Source: Proales similis (taxonomy: Eukaryota > Rotifera > Eurotatoria > Ploima > Proalidae). From it: DNA of 64,000 bases. The position numbers and the translations under genes are program-made. This document shows positions 45,892 through 58,167 of this stretch, in pieces. Positions within the stretch are counted from its first letter, which is position 1, and each line of letters opens with the position of its first letter. The DNA is taken from positions 744,001 through 808,000 of the forward strand of contig JAGVRJ010000005.1 in assembly GCA_019059635.1 (NCBI GenBank). Reading direction: 5' to 3'. Below the pieces are notes generated by a model. It was not told where the DNA came from and did not search any database. It saw only the letters and a list, made by a program, of their open reading frames with translations.

Positions 45892-46810
45892 ATGAATCAG
45901 ACGGGCAGCCTTCAGCTGCAAGCCAGCGAAATGCAGAATGCTTTGAAGAGCATTGAGAAAAAGGCGCTCTTCTTGTGCGACAGTTCAAAGGGCCTTATTG
46001 ATGAGCTCAGTTCAGGTATTTGAGCAAGCCCAGAGACAAAAAAAAATGAACAGCTTGTGATTGGTGTTGATCAGCAAAAAGCGCTTTCGAATCTGCCATG
46101 TCCGCATCTGACTCTGCAGAGCTGGCCGAAATGCAGGCGTTTAAGGCTCAAGTCCAAAAGGCGGTTGGCCAGCACATCGATTCAATGGGCCAATCTCTTA
46201 ATGAGCTTGTGCAAATTCTTGACACCGGATACGATTTCATGGGCAAAGAACTTGAGATCAGGCAAATTGTAGCGGTCGAAATTTTGAAATTTAGATTAGC
46301 CATCAAATCAGCTCGTTTGTTTAGTATCAGAGTAACCCGAGTGACGTTGACGAGAAACTGATGAAAAAGTTAATGGGCGAGAACAAAAAGCCGTCCAAGT
46401 CATCTATGGGCGTTAGTTTGCTTCGCAGGTTTGAGAGCATCACCGAGTCGTTTGGCCGAGGTTTGCTATTTTTGCCAATCACACTCAACCAGCCAGCTCG
46501 GACGAAAATGGCGCGAACGTAACGCGAAATTTTCAAGGCCAAGGTGAAGAAGATGGCGACGATTTGGTGATGGATACACCTCAGAATCAAGTGGTTAAAT
46601 GTCCGATTACAGGCAAGAAGATCGTTGACGCTTGCAGGAACAACTACTGTGGCCATGTTTATGAGCGAGAGGCGATTATGAGCTACATTCGATCACGCAG
46701 GGACAGAAAGTAAGAGAAATGGAAATCATTGCACGATTGGAAAGGTTAAATTCGGATTCTTTGTCAGGTGTCCTTTTGCTGGCTGCACGCAAAAAATTGA
46801 CATAAAATAA
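45892..46810 (+). CDS. NSMCE2: NSMCE2/Mms21 SUMO ligase of the SMC5/6 complex
   Basis: Exons 45892-46015, 46075-46268, 46325-46460, 46538-46709 and 46768-46810 close to 222 residues. The N-terminal about 110 residues are helical (the SMC5-binding coiled coil). The C-terminal SP-RING has CPITGKKIVDACRNNYCGHVYEREAI and KCPFAGC, with the Cys-His-Cys zinc ligands present. Role: E3 SUMO ligase on the SMC5 arm, in DNA repair and replication-fork stability. An acceptor-like tract ends 11 nt before the ATG. The stop TAA lies inside an AATAAA (46806-46811). Confidence 0.9.
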
Positions 46811-46982
46811 AAATATTGAGCACCAAAATGCACACAAGCACCGACAGCCAGCGAGTTAGAGCGGTTTAGGTCTGTGCAGACGCGGCGATAAGTCGGGTTT
46901 ATTTTTTTTCTCCTATTCATCTGTACAAATTGAATAATAGCGAATAAAAGACTTGTCGTTGTCGACAACAAAAACTAAGAGA

Positions 46983-47301
46983 AATGCAGAGAGAGAGAGA
47001 GAGAGAGGAACTGGGCCGAACAAGTCATTTTATAATTAGGTTTTTTTTTTCAAACGTCTATCGACAATCGAACAACGGGGCTTCGAAGAATATTCGTCTC
47101 GTTGAGTTTTTTTTCTCCACCTCTCCCTCTCTATATCGCTCCCCTTTTTTTTGCCTTTTTCTTTCTTTCAGCTTCTTTCTTTCTCTTTTTGTTCATTGCA
47201 AAAGTAACCACGGTAACTCAGAGGACTAATTAATTCTAGACAAGCGAAAGCAGAAGTTAAGCGAGTTAGTTACGAATCGCTTTTGTTCTCTTAAATTGAG
47301 A
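46983..47301. other. APPBP2 upstream region with GA run and pyrimidine tracts
   Basis: A GA repeat at about 46988-47008 is followed by T/C-rich stretches to about 47200. A polypyrimidine tract followed by AG lies directly before the APPBP2 ATG. Confidence 0.5.
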
Positions 47302-49884
47302 ATGAACCGCGACTATGACCGGCATCACAGTGACCGTCTTAGAATCAAAGTTAATAGGCTTAATGTAGCCCAAGCGATCGAGGCTGACAGCAACCTGTTT
47401 GCTGCCATATTGAACTCAAACATTCTGTCCGATGAGCAAGTTGAGCTTATTCAATTTACCCCTGGTCACAAAGAGAAAGTAAAAGTGCTTGTCGACAAGT
47501 TGATCAACGAAGCCCATGTTAGCAAGGACTGGTACAAGCAGTTTAGACAAACGCTTCGACTCCACAAAAAGGAGCAGTTGATCGCCTTTCTGGACAGCAC
47601 AGAGATAAAGCGGCCTCGTTTGGCGAATAAAATCATCCATGAGATACAATATGGAAACCAGCAGCGGTTCCATCAGCAAGACGAGAGCAGCCAGAATAGC
47701 CGAGAACGGTCCGAGGTCGAGAACAAGACAGTCGACATAGAGATCGACTTGAGCGAGTTGAATGAGGACACTGTGCAGAGTCTGGTAGAAAATGTGCCAA
47801 CGTTTAGTATGAAGCCGCAGACATTGCTCAACGAACTGCGAAACTCAAACGATCCAGATGACCATCGGCTGCTTGAGTTGGAAAATCAAGCGTTTGAGTT
47901 GTTCAAGCGGTTCGAGGCGCTCTATTCTATTTACGAGTCGAAGCAGAGTGCGCAAAGTGCCGCGCTGCTATTTTTAGACCTCAAGCCGGTCAGTGAGCTG
48001 CTCTTGTGGCCAAACGCACACTTGTTTATGAAATATTTTCGTCACTTGCACGAAACGTTTCAAATCAACTTGCTCGAGTTCATGGCAAATCAGATCGCTG
48101 ATCAAATGCGCACTAAACGTCCGTTTATGCTGACTCAATACGACAGTTTTGAGCAGCTTCTGTACGCACTGGTAGGCCTGCTTATTCAAAACGAGAGTCA
48201 CTTGCTGGCCGACGCTGTAATGGACGAATACCTCGTCTATTTGGGCTATTTCGAATCGAATCCTGGTCTCATGACCGACTTCTGTGGCCTAAATTCGCCG
48301 CCGAGCCTCAGAGTTTGGAACAGCTATCTGACCAAGTCGAAATTCAACGCCTACTGTCAACTGATTCTAATCAAAAATCATCTGTGCGAGTTCAGGACGG
48401 CCCTTAGACTGGCAGAGAGGGCGCGTGATTTACTCACAGGCCAGCAATCAGGTACGCCCTAGTGAGCTGAGCCAGCTCTTCTCGATCAAATTGAGCCTTT
48501 CTTTCAAAAGCGACCAGTTTGGATACGACGATTCTAAACTACGGATCAGCTCGGGCCCATTTAGAGCTCGGCAATTTGCCCAGGTCGCTGCAGTTTTTCG
48601 TCGCTTGTTTGAAGAACATTGAGTATGAGCACGAGCATGTGGTCGACATACTTGGCGCGGCGTCGATTTGCTTTTCGGCAAATTGGAAATTCAAGCAAGC
48701 CCAAGAGCTGGCCACAATCGCAGTCAAATTGGCCAAGTGAGACATTTCTCAAGCCATCTGTTCACTAACTTGTCGCTTGTAACAGCCAACCCAAGTGAAA
48801 GGTTCGGGAAAAGACACGCCGAGTATGTGAAAGCGCTCCTCTACTACTGTCACTTTTCCAACGAGTACATTCAAGAGGAGAGTACGCTGGACGTGTGCTA
48901 CGTAAGAACTTGCTCTGTGACGCCCTGTCCTTTTTTTCACTTGCCAATTATTGCTCATTCGGCCAGCACACGGTGAGCGTGGCCGAAAAGGTGTTCGGAC
49001 ACGAGTCGATCATGGTGGCCAACGCGTTCAAGGCGTGCTCTAAAGCCCTCGTTTCAAGTCGTCTCTTCTCGAACAATCTGTTTTACGAATACGCCAAACG
49101 AGCATACACGATCGCTTCTCATTACTTTTCCAAACACTCGCCAAGGCTCATAACCTATCAGATCATGCTGAGTAAGTCTTGAGTGTGACATTGGCTCAAT
49201 TGGCTCTAACGTTGAACTCGGCCACCAGTAACCGCCCTCCAGTGGAAGAGCGTAAACTCGCCGCATCAGGAAATTCGCCACGTGAATCTGAACGACGCCC
49301 ATGAGCTGTGTGAGAACACGCTGAAGAATTCAATGGAAACATTCGGAATGTTTAACTTCACCACGGCAAAGCTCTATCGTTTGTCGGCGTCTCTGCTGTA
49401 CTACATGGAAAAAGACGCCGAGTCAGAGCTGATGCATCAAAAGTCGCTCGAAATACTCGAGAACATCGCCACTGCGGACGACTACCACTATTTACTGGCC
49501 AAGAGCACGCTGGGCGTGTTTTACAAGATGATCGAGCGCATCAGCGATGCCATCTGCGTTCTCTTAGAGGTGGTCGATAAAATAGGTGAGCTGGCTAGTA
49601 CATGAGTATTCTCAATAGCGCCTGTGCTCATTTTGGTTCATTCAGATCTCGAGGCAGTTAGGGAGATAATCGGCTTCTGTAAATGGATACCTTCGATCTA
49701 CGTCCACTTGAGTCAATGCTATAAAATTAAGAATGTACCCGAGCTGGCCTCCTACTACGAGAAGTTGGCCGATAACATGAGACACCAGACGGGTCAGCAT
49801 CTTTATCCACGAGGAGACGTGCTGCTCGAGTTCGAGAAGCCGATCGACAAGGATTTGAGTCATTTGCGAGCCTGGTTCGCTTAG
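47302..49884 (+). CDS. APPBP2: APPBP2-like TPR protein with CARD-like N-terminal domain
   Basis: Exons 47302-48451, 48511-48736, 48796-48901, 48967-49171, 49229-49585 and 49646-49884 give 760 residues. Residues about 280-760 align in order with vertebrate APPBP2 (585 residues), a kinesin-light-chain-like TPR protein that is a substrate receptor of CUL2 ligases and binds the APP tail. Examples are FGKRHAEYVKALLYYCHF, AEKVFGHESIMVANAF, KRAYTIASHYF, LNDAHELCENTLKNSMETFGMFNFTTAKLYRLSASLLY and MHQKSLEIL. Residues about 20-100 (NLFAAILNSNILSDEQVELI...HKEKVKVLVDKLI...WYKQFRQTLR...QLIAFLD) have the helix pattern of a CARD. The long first exon covers the CARD and the start of the APPBP2 part, so the fusion is not a splicing artefact. 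Confidence 0.78.
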
Positions 49885-49929
49885 GATCTCGTTCAATCAG
49901 TTCCTCAATTCGAAATGTCCGAGCTGAAT

Positions 49930-49935
49930 AATAAA
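49930..49935 (+). terminator. Poly(A) signal of APPBP2-like gene
   Basis: AATAAA about 46 nt after the stop. The SFSWAP start is about 260 bp further on, same strand. Confidence 0.5.
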
Positions 49936-50194
49936 CTTGATTTCTCGCTTTTGATCCGGTTACATTTTGCCAGTTTGATTGATTTGCTTCTCACCCCGAG
50001 CACTCGATTTTCTCATTGGCCCTTAAGAGCCTCTTTAAAGGCCAAGACAAATTAAGAGCGCTCGCTTCGTATAAAAGCTCCGTGAACGGTCTGTGTGCAT
50101 AAACACCAAATCAGAAAGACAAAGTGAGCGAGACAGGGGGAGAGAGAGAGAGAGAGCATTCGGAACGGCCGAAGGAAGATCCTTGCCTTGCAAA

Positions 50195-52197
50195 ATGAGA
50201 GGGAGCGAGGAACACTTTGATATACTCAGCAGCCATCAGCATTTGTTCGAATCGCATCGGCCTGATGGCAAACAGACAAGCACCAAAAACCGGTCGTCGG
50301 TCAGTAAGGACAACGACTTTGATCATTTGACGGTGGTCGGCTACTCGTCCAAGCTCTACAGAGACGACATGAACGCTCTCAAGCTTGAAGACCAGAACTA
50401 CCTGATTCCGTGGAATGGCGACGAGTCACTTCTAATCGATCGGTAAATAGTTTGATATCAAGTTTATGATTGGCGCGTGACATGCGCTTCCTCTAGCTAT
50501 GACTGTCGAGGATACTTGTACGACCTGGACCCGTACGACGCTGATCTCATGAGCGACCTTCAGCGCCGGCCTCGATTTAGTCGAGAAGAGATCGAAATTG
50601 AAGAGATCTGCGACCAACAGCGCTACGCCGACTTGAACTCGCAAGAGGACGAAAACGACTCGAGCACAGGTAAAATCCGAAAAGTGCGATTTCGCTTCTC
50701 TATTTCTCAAGCGAATGAAAGCAGACACGAACGGACGCGGAGCAGCAATTGCACATGCGTACGACGACTCGGCCGATAGGAATGAGGCAAACAGTCACGA
50801 GGCCACCGGTGAAAGCCAAGAAGCAGACGAACAAGAGGAAGAAGAGGAAATATTTGAGCCGAGCGAAAAGTTCAAGCTTCCGACCGGAATGTTGATTGTA
50901 ACAACCAAACGTTTTACCCACGCTTGCCGTTGAAGACTAATGTTCGTTTGCGCCAATAGCCCGAAACGGTGAAAATGAATCAGATCATACTCAAGACGTG
51001 CAGTTTTGTAGCCAAACAAGGCCTGCAAATGGAGATATTCTTGAAAACGAAGCAGGCGGCCAACTCTCAGTTTGACTTTTTAAACTTCGACCACCACCTC
51101 AATCCGTACTACAAGCATCTGCTGGGTATCGTGAAAAGCAATCAGCTGAATGTCGATGAGTTTCTAGTGACGAGTAAGCATGCATTGTGTATTGAACGTT
51201 TTACTGCCTCGGCGCCGAATCGACTTGTCAAACATAACGAAAATATCACTTTTCTCGGTGCCTTTTTAAGGATGTAATTGGCCGCAAGTATTGATCTAGA
51301 GCCTGCTGGTATCTATCATTTGTATAAGCAAAACTCCATTCGAATCTTTTTTTTTACGCAATATTTACTCTCACCCCCTTGAGCTGTTTGAACGTTCACT
51401 AACGCTGTGTATCTTTTTCTTAACCATCAAACCAACATGAAATTGAAGAAGAAAAAAGTCGACCAGCTCAGAGCAAAGAGGAGAGCTCAAGTGAAAACGA
51501 GGACGACGATGAGAACGAAAACTACCTGCACCCATTGCTAAGTCAAGGCCTAGTCTCCAACGTCGTCGATGCTCAGGACGAGAAATCGAGCCAATCAAAC
51601 GCAGATGAGCATCAGTCGCCTAGCTCAAACGAAACGCAGCCAGAGGCGCACGAGTAAGGAAATAAGAAATGCAAGTTGAAGCTGATGGAACTCAATTTCA
51701 CATCTAAAAGTGAGCCCAAGGACGAGCTTAGACTAGTAATTGAGAAAATGGCCGATTATGTTGCTCGCAACGGATCTGAATTTGAGGCCAACATTCGCAG
51801 CAAAAATGACTCGAGATTTGAATTTTTAAATGAATCGCACAAGTTCAACAATTATTACCGCAAATTAGTCGACGAGAAAATGGTAAACGCTCACATTGCG
51901 ATCAGTATGAACTTGGCTTCATTCATAAAGGCGAAGGTGAAAATCGAAACGGCAAAAACAGAGACGAATGAAGAGAAGCAGGAAAACCACAGTCAAGCAG
52001 ATCGCTCCGATTCGAGTGACGAGGACGACGGACAGAGAACAGAGCGTAAAGCGCGGCGTAAAGAATCGTCTAGCCGTAGTCATCGTCACCACCATCATCA
52101 TCGGCACAAGCATCGTCGTCATCGACATCACGACTCAGACTCTGAACGTTCGAGTAGAAAACGATCTAAACGAGAACGGTCGTCTCGCTCACCTTAA
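50195..52197 (+). CDS. SFSWAP: SFSWAP, suppressor-of-white-apricot splicing regulator
   Basis: Exons 50195-50442, 50497-50669, 50725-50897, 50960-51173, 51449-51653 and 51711-52197 give 499 residues. The N-terminal SWAP domain has [35 protein letters not shown] and [11 protein letters not shown]. Two SURP modules follow: [20 protein letters not shown]...[17 protein letters not shown] and [18 protein letters not shown]...[15 protein letters not shown]. The C-terminus is a short His/Arg/Ser-rich tail with RS dipeptides. Role: alternative-splicing regulator, known to control its own pre-mRNA in Drosophila. It is about half the length of the human protein, lacking most of the RS region. Poly(A) signal AATAAA at 52313-52318. 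Confidence 0.9.
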
Positions 52198-52624
52198 CTG
52201 CCAAACCGCTTCCTTATTTTGGAAATTTTCTCAGCAGCTGCACAGACTCGTCTTAGATAAAAACTCGAAGCAAATTACATCTGAACGGGAGCGGTGTTTG
52301 AAACGAGCCGGAAATAAAGCAATTTATTAATTCATAAGTTATTGTTGATTTAAGGTTGGACAATGAGAAGAGCGAGACTCAATTGGGCTGGGTTTGACAA
52401 TTCGGACAATAGGAATGAACGAACTCGATTATGGCCGAATGGCAAATACACAGTTCGGTGCTTCTAGTTTTAAAATTTGCTAAATGCTTGAATCAAGAAA
52501 ATAAGTAAGTGGCTAATTAGCGGCAATCAATCGGTTGGAAAATAAAAAGCTTGTTGCTGTAACTTAATCGAGCAGTTTAAGTCTATGAGATTGGAAAGGG
52601 ACAGAGAGAATGCTGAAAAGTGCC

Positions 52625-55600
52625 TTAGACTTCGGTTTCGCCCGATTTGCCTGAGCGTGCACTAGTTGAGCCTTGGTTGTTATTCTTTGAACCGTGGTCC
52701 TCGTCTCCTTTCTTCGACGAGTCGGGCTTTTTATCGGCCTCGGCACCTTCAGAAGCGGCTGCTTGTTTTTCTGCTGCGGCCTGCTTCTCAGCGTCTACGA
52801 TCGATTGCAAACTAGAGTCTCACTCCGAACAAGACAATATACTCTGATTGAATACTGACCTGCTAGGGCTTGCCACCGGGCTTTATTGTCGGCAAGATTT
52901 TCAACCCACGGTCTCTCTATGTTCTTCTTTTTCCCTCTTTATACGCGCCAAGTGTAATTTAATTCGCGCTAGTCTGATGGCAGGTGAGTTAACTTACGTT
53001 GACTCGGAACTCGAACTATCGCCGATGTCTGACTTGGACGTTCTTGACTGCTCTTCGGCCAAGATCTGATCGAATACTTTTTCAATCATGTCGCCGAGAA
53101 TGCATAGCAGCGGTTCGACGATGAAGTTTATGAAACCTTTAAAATGAAAGCGGGCGATTATTTCGGATTTTCTGAATATTTTGATTGTAAATCGAGCCAG
53201 AACTGAGGCCAAGTGCAACACAAGTGCCAAGTTGAATAACTTACCGATTTGAGACTGAGCAACTGGTGTATTATTACGGTCGCATAGAGGCGAGAACGGC
53301 AGTCCGAGCTCTTTTTCTTTGTCACCCTGATTGAAAAACTCGTCGACCAACAGTCGTGTCCATCTTTCATGCAAAGGCCATGGCTTTCCCGGATGGCTTA
53401 TGTCCGCACAGTGAATCACTAGTGGCAGTGCTTTGCCCTTGTCGATGTTCTCGTTCAGGCTGATCATGCTCTTGATCAACTTGAGCTGCGTAAAGTGATA
53501 AGACATGTCCGTGGCAAGAACCATTTCGATCACGAGCTGGCGAAATTCTCTTTAAAATTTGGGCCGTGACGATCGTCGCAAAGCGGCGGTAGGAAGCGAG
53601 CAGAACAACTCACTTGTATTCTTCACGAGTCAAGCCCTGAAGGATGTTGTAGGAATCTTGCGCCATGAGCTTGAACGCCGCACTAATGTGATAGTTCTCT
53701 AATATGGCGCGATCATTGTATGTCATTGCGTATTCCGAACTGCAATTGTTGCAAGTGAGTCAACACGCTCGTGCACGACAAACAGACGCCTACCGTGTTT
53801 GCATATGGAAGTTGTTGGTCGTTCCGGTGTGCTCAAAATCGTGAATTATGGCCGATATGAAAGTGGCGAATATTTCCAAATTGGTCAACCAGGTCTTTAC
53901 AAATATTCGAATGGGTCAGAGGTTAACGGTGAGGCAAACGAGAGATCTACAATCAAGCTGACCATTAGACCGGCGTTATTCAGCATGTGGTAAGTTGTTT
54001 GAAGCACATCAGCTGCGTGAATGAGATTGTGATAGGGATTTCGGTGTTTACTGTAGCCGATCTCCATCGCCTCCAAAAAGTTCTGCATCACCAAATTTTG
54101 AATCTTAAATACAGGCCGGCCTGTTAGCAGTTGGCAGTGAAAATAATAAATCGGATGAGAGTGGCAACCTTGAATTTGGTGAGCAAATCGAATTTGGTCA
54201 TGAGCTCGAATCCGACGTAGCGCAACGCTTGTCCATCTGAGCATTCATTCATTTCGAATACTTCAAAATCCCAGTGATTTATGGTCTTGAAATTGACGAG
54301 CTCATTTTAGAACGTGTTCGAATAGCCGAATGATTGGCTAAGAAAGTACCTTTAGAACGCGAGATATTTGAGCTGGAACGTTAGACTCAAGTGAGCTTGA
54401 CATGCGCCGCAACATTCTAAGCAAAAATGTTTCAAGGTAGAGATCGAATGGCGAATTGTGTTCACAAACCTGTCCACCATGATGCCGGCACGAATCGCCT
54501 GCGCGACGCTCTTGAATTTAGGCTTTTCGTCTGTTTTTTTCTTCATGTTGGTCACAGAGCGCGTGAAGGTCATTGAGAGCCAATTGCGCACTTCGTTCGG
54601 CACCGAGTCGGGCTCAACCTCGGACAGGACATCGTCTTCGCTCATCAGCCTTCTTTGGTTCATCGTCAAAGAATATTGAATCGAAGAGGCGGCTTAAGTT
54701 TAAACTTTTACTTTCTCTCGTCGTGCAGCACGTTCTCGAGCACCTTGAGAAAGTACTCGATATTCTTCTTCAGGTCTTGCTTGCTGACCAGAGAGAAAAA
54801 CTCTTGATCAGGCTCATCGAGCGCGTCTCTGATCTTTTTCATTCTGTGATTGATAAGCGTGTGAGTGATTGCTGATGCGAGATAAAAAGAAATTTGAATT
54901 AAATTAGACCTCAATGTGCTACATTTGATCGAATCGATGTTGTCCACGAGCGGCAATGCCTCGAAGCGAGACAGATCTGCATACAGATTGGCATTTTGAT
55001 TCGTTGCGAATTCTTCGTCGAATTTTGCTTGATCAATTGACGTACGAGAGCCTTTTTAAACGGCAAAATTAAGCAACACAAACAAAAGGAAAAACGAACT
55101 CGCAGAAACAAGTGGCCTGCGTCTCAATGCTCTTCTGCTTAAGACTTGTTCAATTACCTAGGAACAATATTCTGATTTTTTTCACATTTATCATTTAGTA
55201 ACTGAAATTCGCTCAACATAAAATAGGAGTGTGGTGACGAGGACGACGACAAAGATGACGATGAACTGTACAACAGGGCTCACGCGTTAGGTGGCAAAGA
55301 TCTAAGGGCAAAAATGAAGGGGCCAAATTGAAGGAAATGGGCTAGGAATCGAAACCAGCAAGCTCAAAAAGTTGAAAAGAGAGTTAGCAAGTTTTGACTG
55401 AAATGCGTTGTTGAGTTTTATCCGTTTTACGTCGAAAAGAATGGAAGCGGCGAAACGAGAGAGAGAGAGAGAGAAAGAGGGAGAGTGCGCTTGCCGATAG
55501 GCGAGGCAATGCCAGTCGAGCTCAATATGCAATTTGCGCACTCTAAAATAAACCTGAGTGAGCAGTGCCGAATGGTCAGGACACCTTTGAAATGGCTTTC

Positions 55601-56545
55601 AATTTCGAGACTAAGATTGGCTTCACTGACTTGTGCGCCATCCAAGAACTACTACTTCTCTTCATGCGTTGCTTTTGTCTAATATTCTATGGGACTGACT
55701 CTTGCCAGTCACGCAATCCGACTTTTAGCAAGGAAACGTTTATGAATGCGACTGAAAATAAAACTTGCATGCTTGCCAGTTTAGATTATCTATGCTGGGG
55801 GAGGCTCAAGGCGTGTCAGCGCATTCTAATGCGGCAGCGCACAGCCTCGTATTTAAATAATTAGCTTAGAGTGAGAGCGAAAAGGTATTGCCACGTCTGA
55901 ATTGCTGTTTTGTGAGTCCCGTTGCTTAGCACCTCTGGATGATCTAAAGCAAAATGTTTCTGTTCTCCATTGAGTGTGAGAGTGCGTCTGTATTTTTCTA
56001 TTTCCACTTCATTCATTCATTCGCCTTTTTTTCTCGTCAGTTTTTACCTCATATTCAAAACAACGTTCAGCTCGCTCAACTGGAGCCGAGTCGACAGCTT
56101 AAGATGTATAATCACCACAGCTGTTGCCAGATTGTTTCTTTCAAGAGCAAATTATGGTGGAAAAACACATTGGGCACATGAATAAGAAGCAGCAGCAGCA
56201 GCAGCAGAGAGCATTGAACAGAGAGTTGCTGGATGAATATAAGTAAGAAACATCAACACACATACCGGTACGGAGTCCTTGCTGGTTGAACGAGATGATT
56301 GAGGACGAGGCGTCGTCGTTCACTGCTTTGAAGTGTACGTTGTTTGATACTTGAATGAAAAAGCAAGAAAAACATTAAAAGAGCTGAAAGCGACAGGACG
56401 TCAAGCTGCTATTTAATTATTTGCACCAAAAAGCACCTTCGATCATATCACCGTTGGGCAGCGAGGCCATTATTCGGCCATTTTTGGTCTTGTAATAGCG
56501 AATGGCGAGCTTCTCGACAGGAGAACTTTGGCGTTTGTCTGCCAT
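52625..56545 (-). CDS. PDE1: PDE1, calcium/calmodulin-dependent cyclic nucleotide phosphodiesterase
   Basis: Fourteen exons (minus strand): 56545-56437, 56325-56266, 55051-54910, 54843-54712, 54652-54470, 54416-54350, 54285-54169, 54103-53963, 53894-53794, 53739-53614, 53549-53245, 53136-52998, 52936-52860 and 52794-52625. All phases close, giving 622 residues. PDE1 hallmarks are DLKKNIEYFLKVLENV, SVPNEVRNWL, TFTRSVTNMKKKTDEKPKFKS and the catalytic HD motifs YHNLIHAADV, IHDFEHTGTTNNFH, IHCADISHPGKPW and GLPFSPLCDRN. The metal and nucleotide-binding residues are present. Role: hydrolyses cAMP/cGMP under Ca2+/calmodulin control. The Lys/Gly/Ser-rich tail ends ETEV. An alternative 5' coding exon is annotated separately. 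Confidence 0.9.
56185..56208. repeat. Short AGC/CAG trinucleotide repeat
   Basis: About seven AGC units within the intron between PDE1 exons 2 and 3. Confidence 0.8.
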
Positions 56546-58167
56546 TCGTTCTAGATGCAGCTTCTGGTTACATTTAAACAGCCTCTCGAGGCTTGAACAA
56601 TGACTACAAAGGATCTAGACGAGGTTTCGACAACTCCCTTGGTCTTGCTAAAGGCAATCGGATAAAAATATTGAGACAAAGAGGACCAGAGATGGAAAGG
56701 ATAGAATCAGTTTGCATATCTTGTCCGGAATTCGGTTGAATTTAGCAAAAACAAGTATGCACCAAAGCCGACTGGAATTCGATAGAATGCTTTTAGCAGC
56801 TCTGAAAAGAGAATTACACACAAAGACAGACGAGATGGCACAAGCTAAGCAGAGTAGAGAAGAAATAAAAGTTAATGGAGGAGTGAAGAGTGGATCTGAT
56901 TGATTGAATGCATCTTAGCCTGTTTGTGTCTCTTTTTCATCATCAAAAGATCCATTGAGAAAATAAGAGAAAGAGAGAGAGAGAGACAGAGATATGAGGA
57001 TGATGATTAAGAAGATGATCGAATGGTCCGAATAAATGAAGATCTAGACATTGGTAATAATTCTTCAACGCATAATTCTCAAGTCGGTTTGAAATTGATT
57101 CAATTAAAATTTAGACGTTGGCGTCAGTCAGATGGATGAGGAATAAGTTGACGAAGCCAATTAGAGTAGATTCTTTTACTCGAATGGGGTGGGGAGCCAC
57201 TAAGCGTATAAATGAGTACAAGAGACCAACTAAATCAGCCCCCTCCTCCCTCGGCATGGCTCTCGCTCTCTCCCTTCCTTGATTAGATCAGGCTGATGAT
57301 GATAAGAGTGGCCTGCATTTCAATCCATAATGATCGCAATTGCACAAACTGGCATGTGAAATTCGAATAAATTTATGCTGATGAAAACGCGTGCCTCTTG
57401 TCGATTCAATCCAGCAGAGCGCTTGAATATGGGCCATAGGACGAGGCGGCGGCGGCACTTATTTGCCAAATGGCGCGCAGCCGTGAATCGACTAATCAAT
57501 TTCATGATCAAGGCAAACGCTCGCAAACGAGGCGAGATGGGCCTAGGTGTTGAACAGAGTACCAGAGAACTTGAAAGCTGCACGTAAATGCGCGGAACAA
57601 AGAAGAAATTGTTGAATGTTGTCATTTAAACTTTGACAAATATTTGACCTCGTTCAGATTGTGTAATTTGATAGCAGTCAGCTCACACGCACACATGTCG
57701 ACGGGCGACCAGATTGAACTTGTAAGCCGATTAGGTAATTATTAGGTGATGACTTGTGAACTAAAGAGTTGTCGAAATTCTCTTGGCGAGCATAAGCATG
57801 CAAATTAGTGAGACAAAAAGGAACGAATTCGTGACAGCGCCTGTTTGCCGACTAGAAAGGGCGCCGGACGTGAAGGCTTTATGAAATTTGCATCATGAGA
57901 TATCGATTCTGCTCTGCACGCATACACGCCGTTAAGTAATATGTAGTTTTCCTTTCAAACGGCAGCGTCTATCGATCGCTCTGATTGAAAGGCCGACGCG
58001 AAAACTTGTGCCCGCAGATAGCAGAGAGATCGAGTCTTCTGTTTGCTTGCATTTTTAAAAATAAAAAACAAAGCCGCAGAGAGTAATCAGAGCAACCAGA
58101 AGTGAACAGTTGAGAAGCTCGCCAAATTCGCTGCGTCTAATGTTTCACAAGTCTATTTTAAACCTAC
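56546..58167. other. PDE1 5' intron/promoter region
   Basis: No supported gene in 1.6 kb. It contains a GA run near 56966-56987 and several short unrelated open frames. If the upstream coding exon is used, this is a PDE1 intron; if the 56545 start is used, it is promoter. Confidence 0.4.

Noticed and set aside
57375-57587. 70-codon Arg-rich plus-strand frame
   Set aside because: Short, with no homology or splice context.
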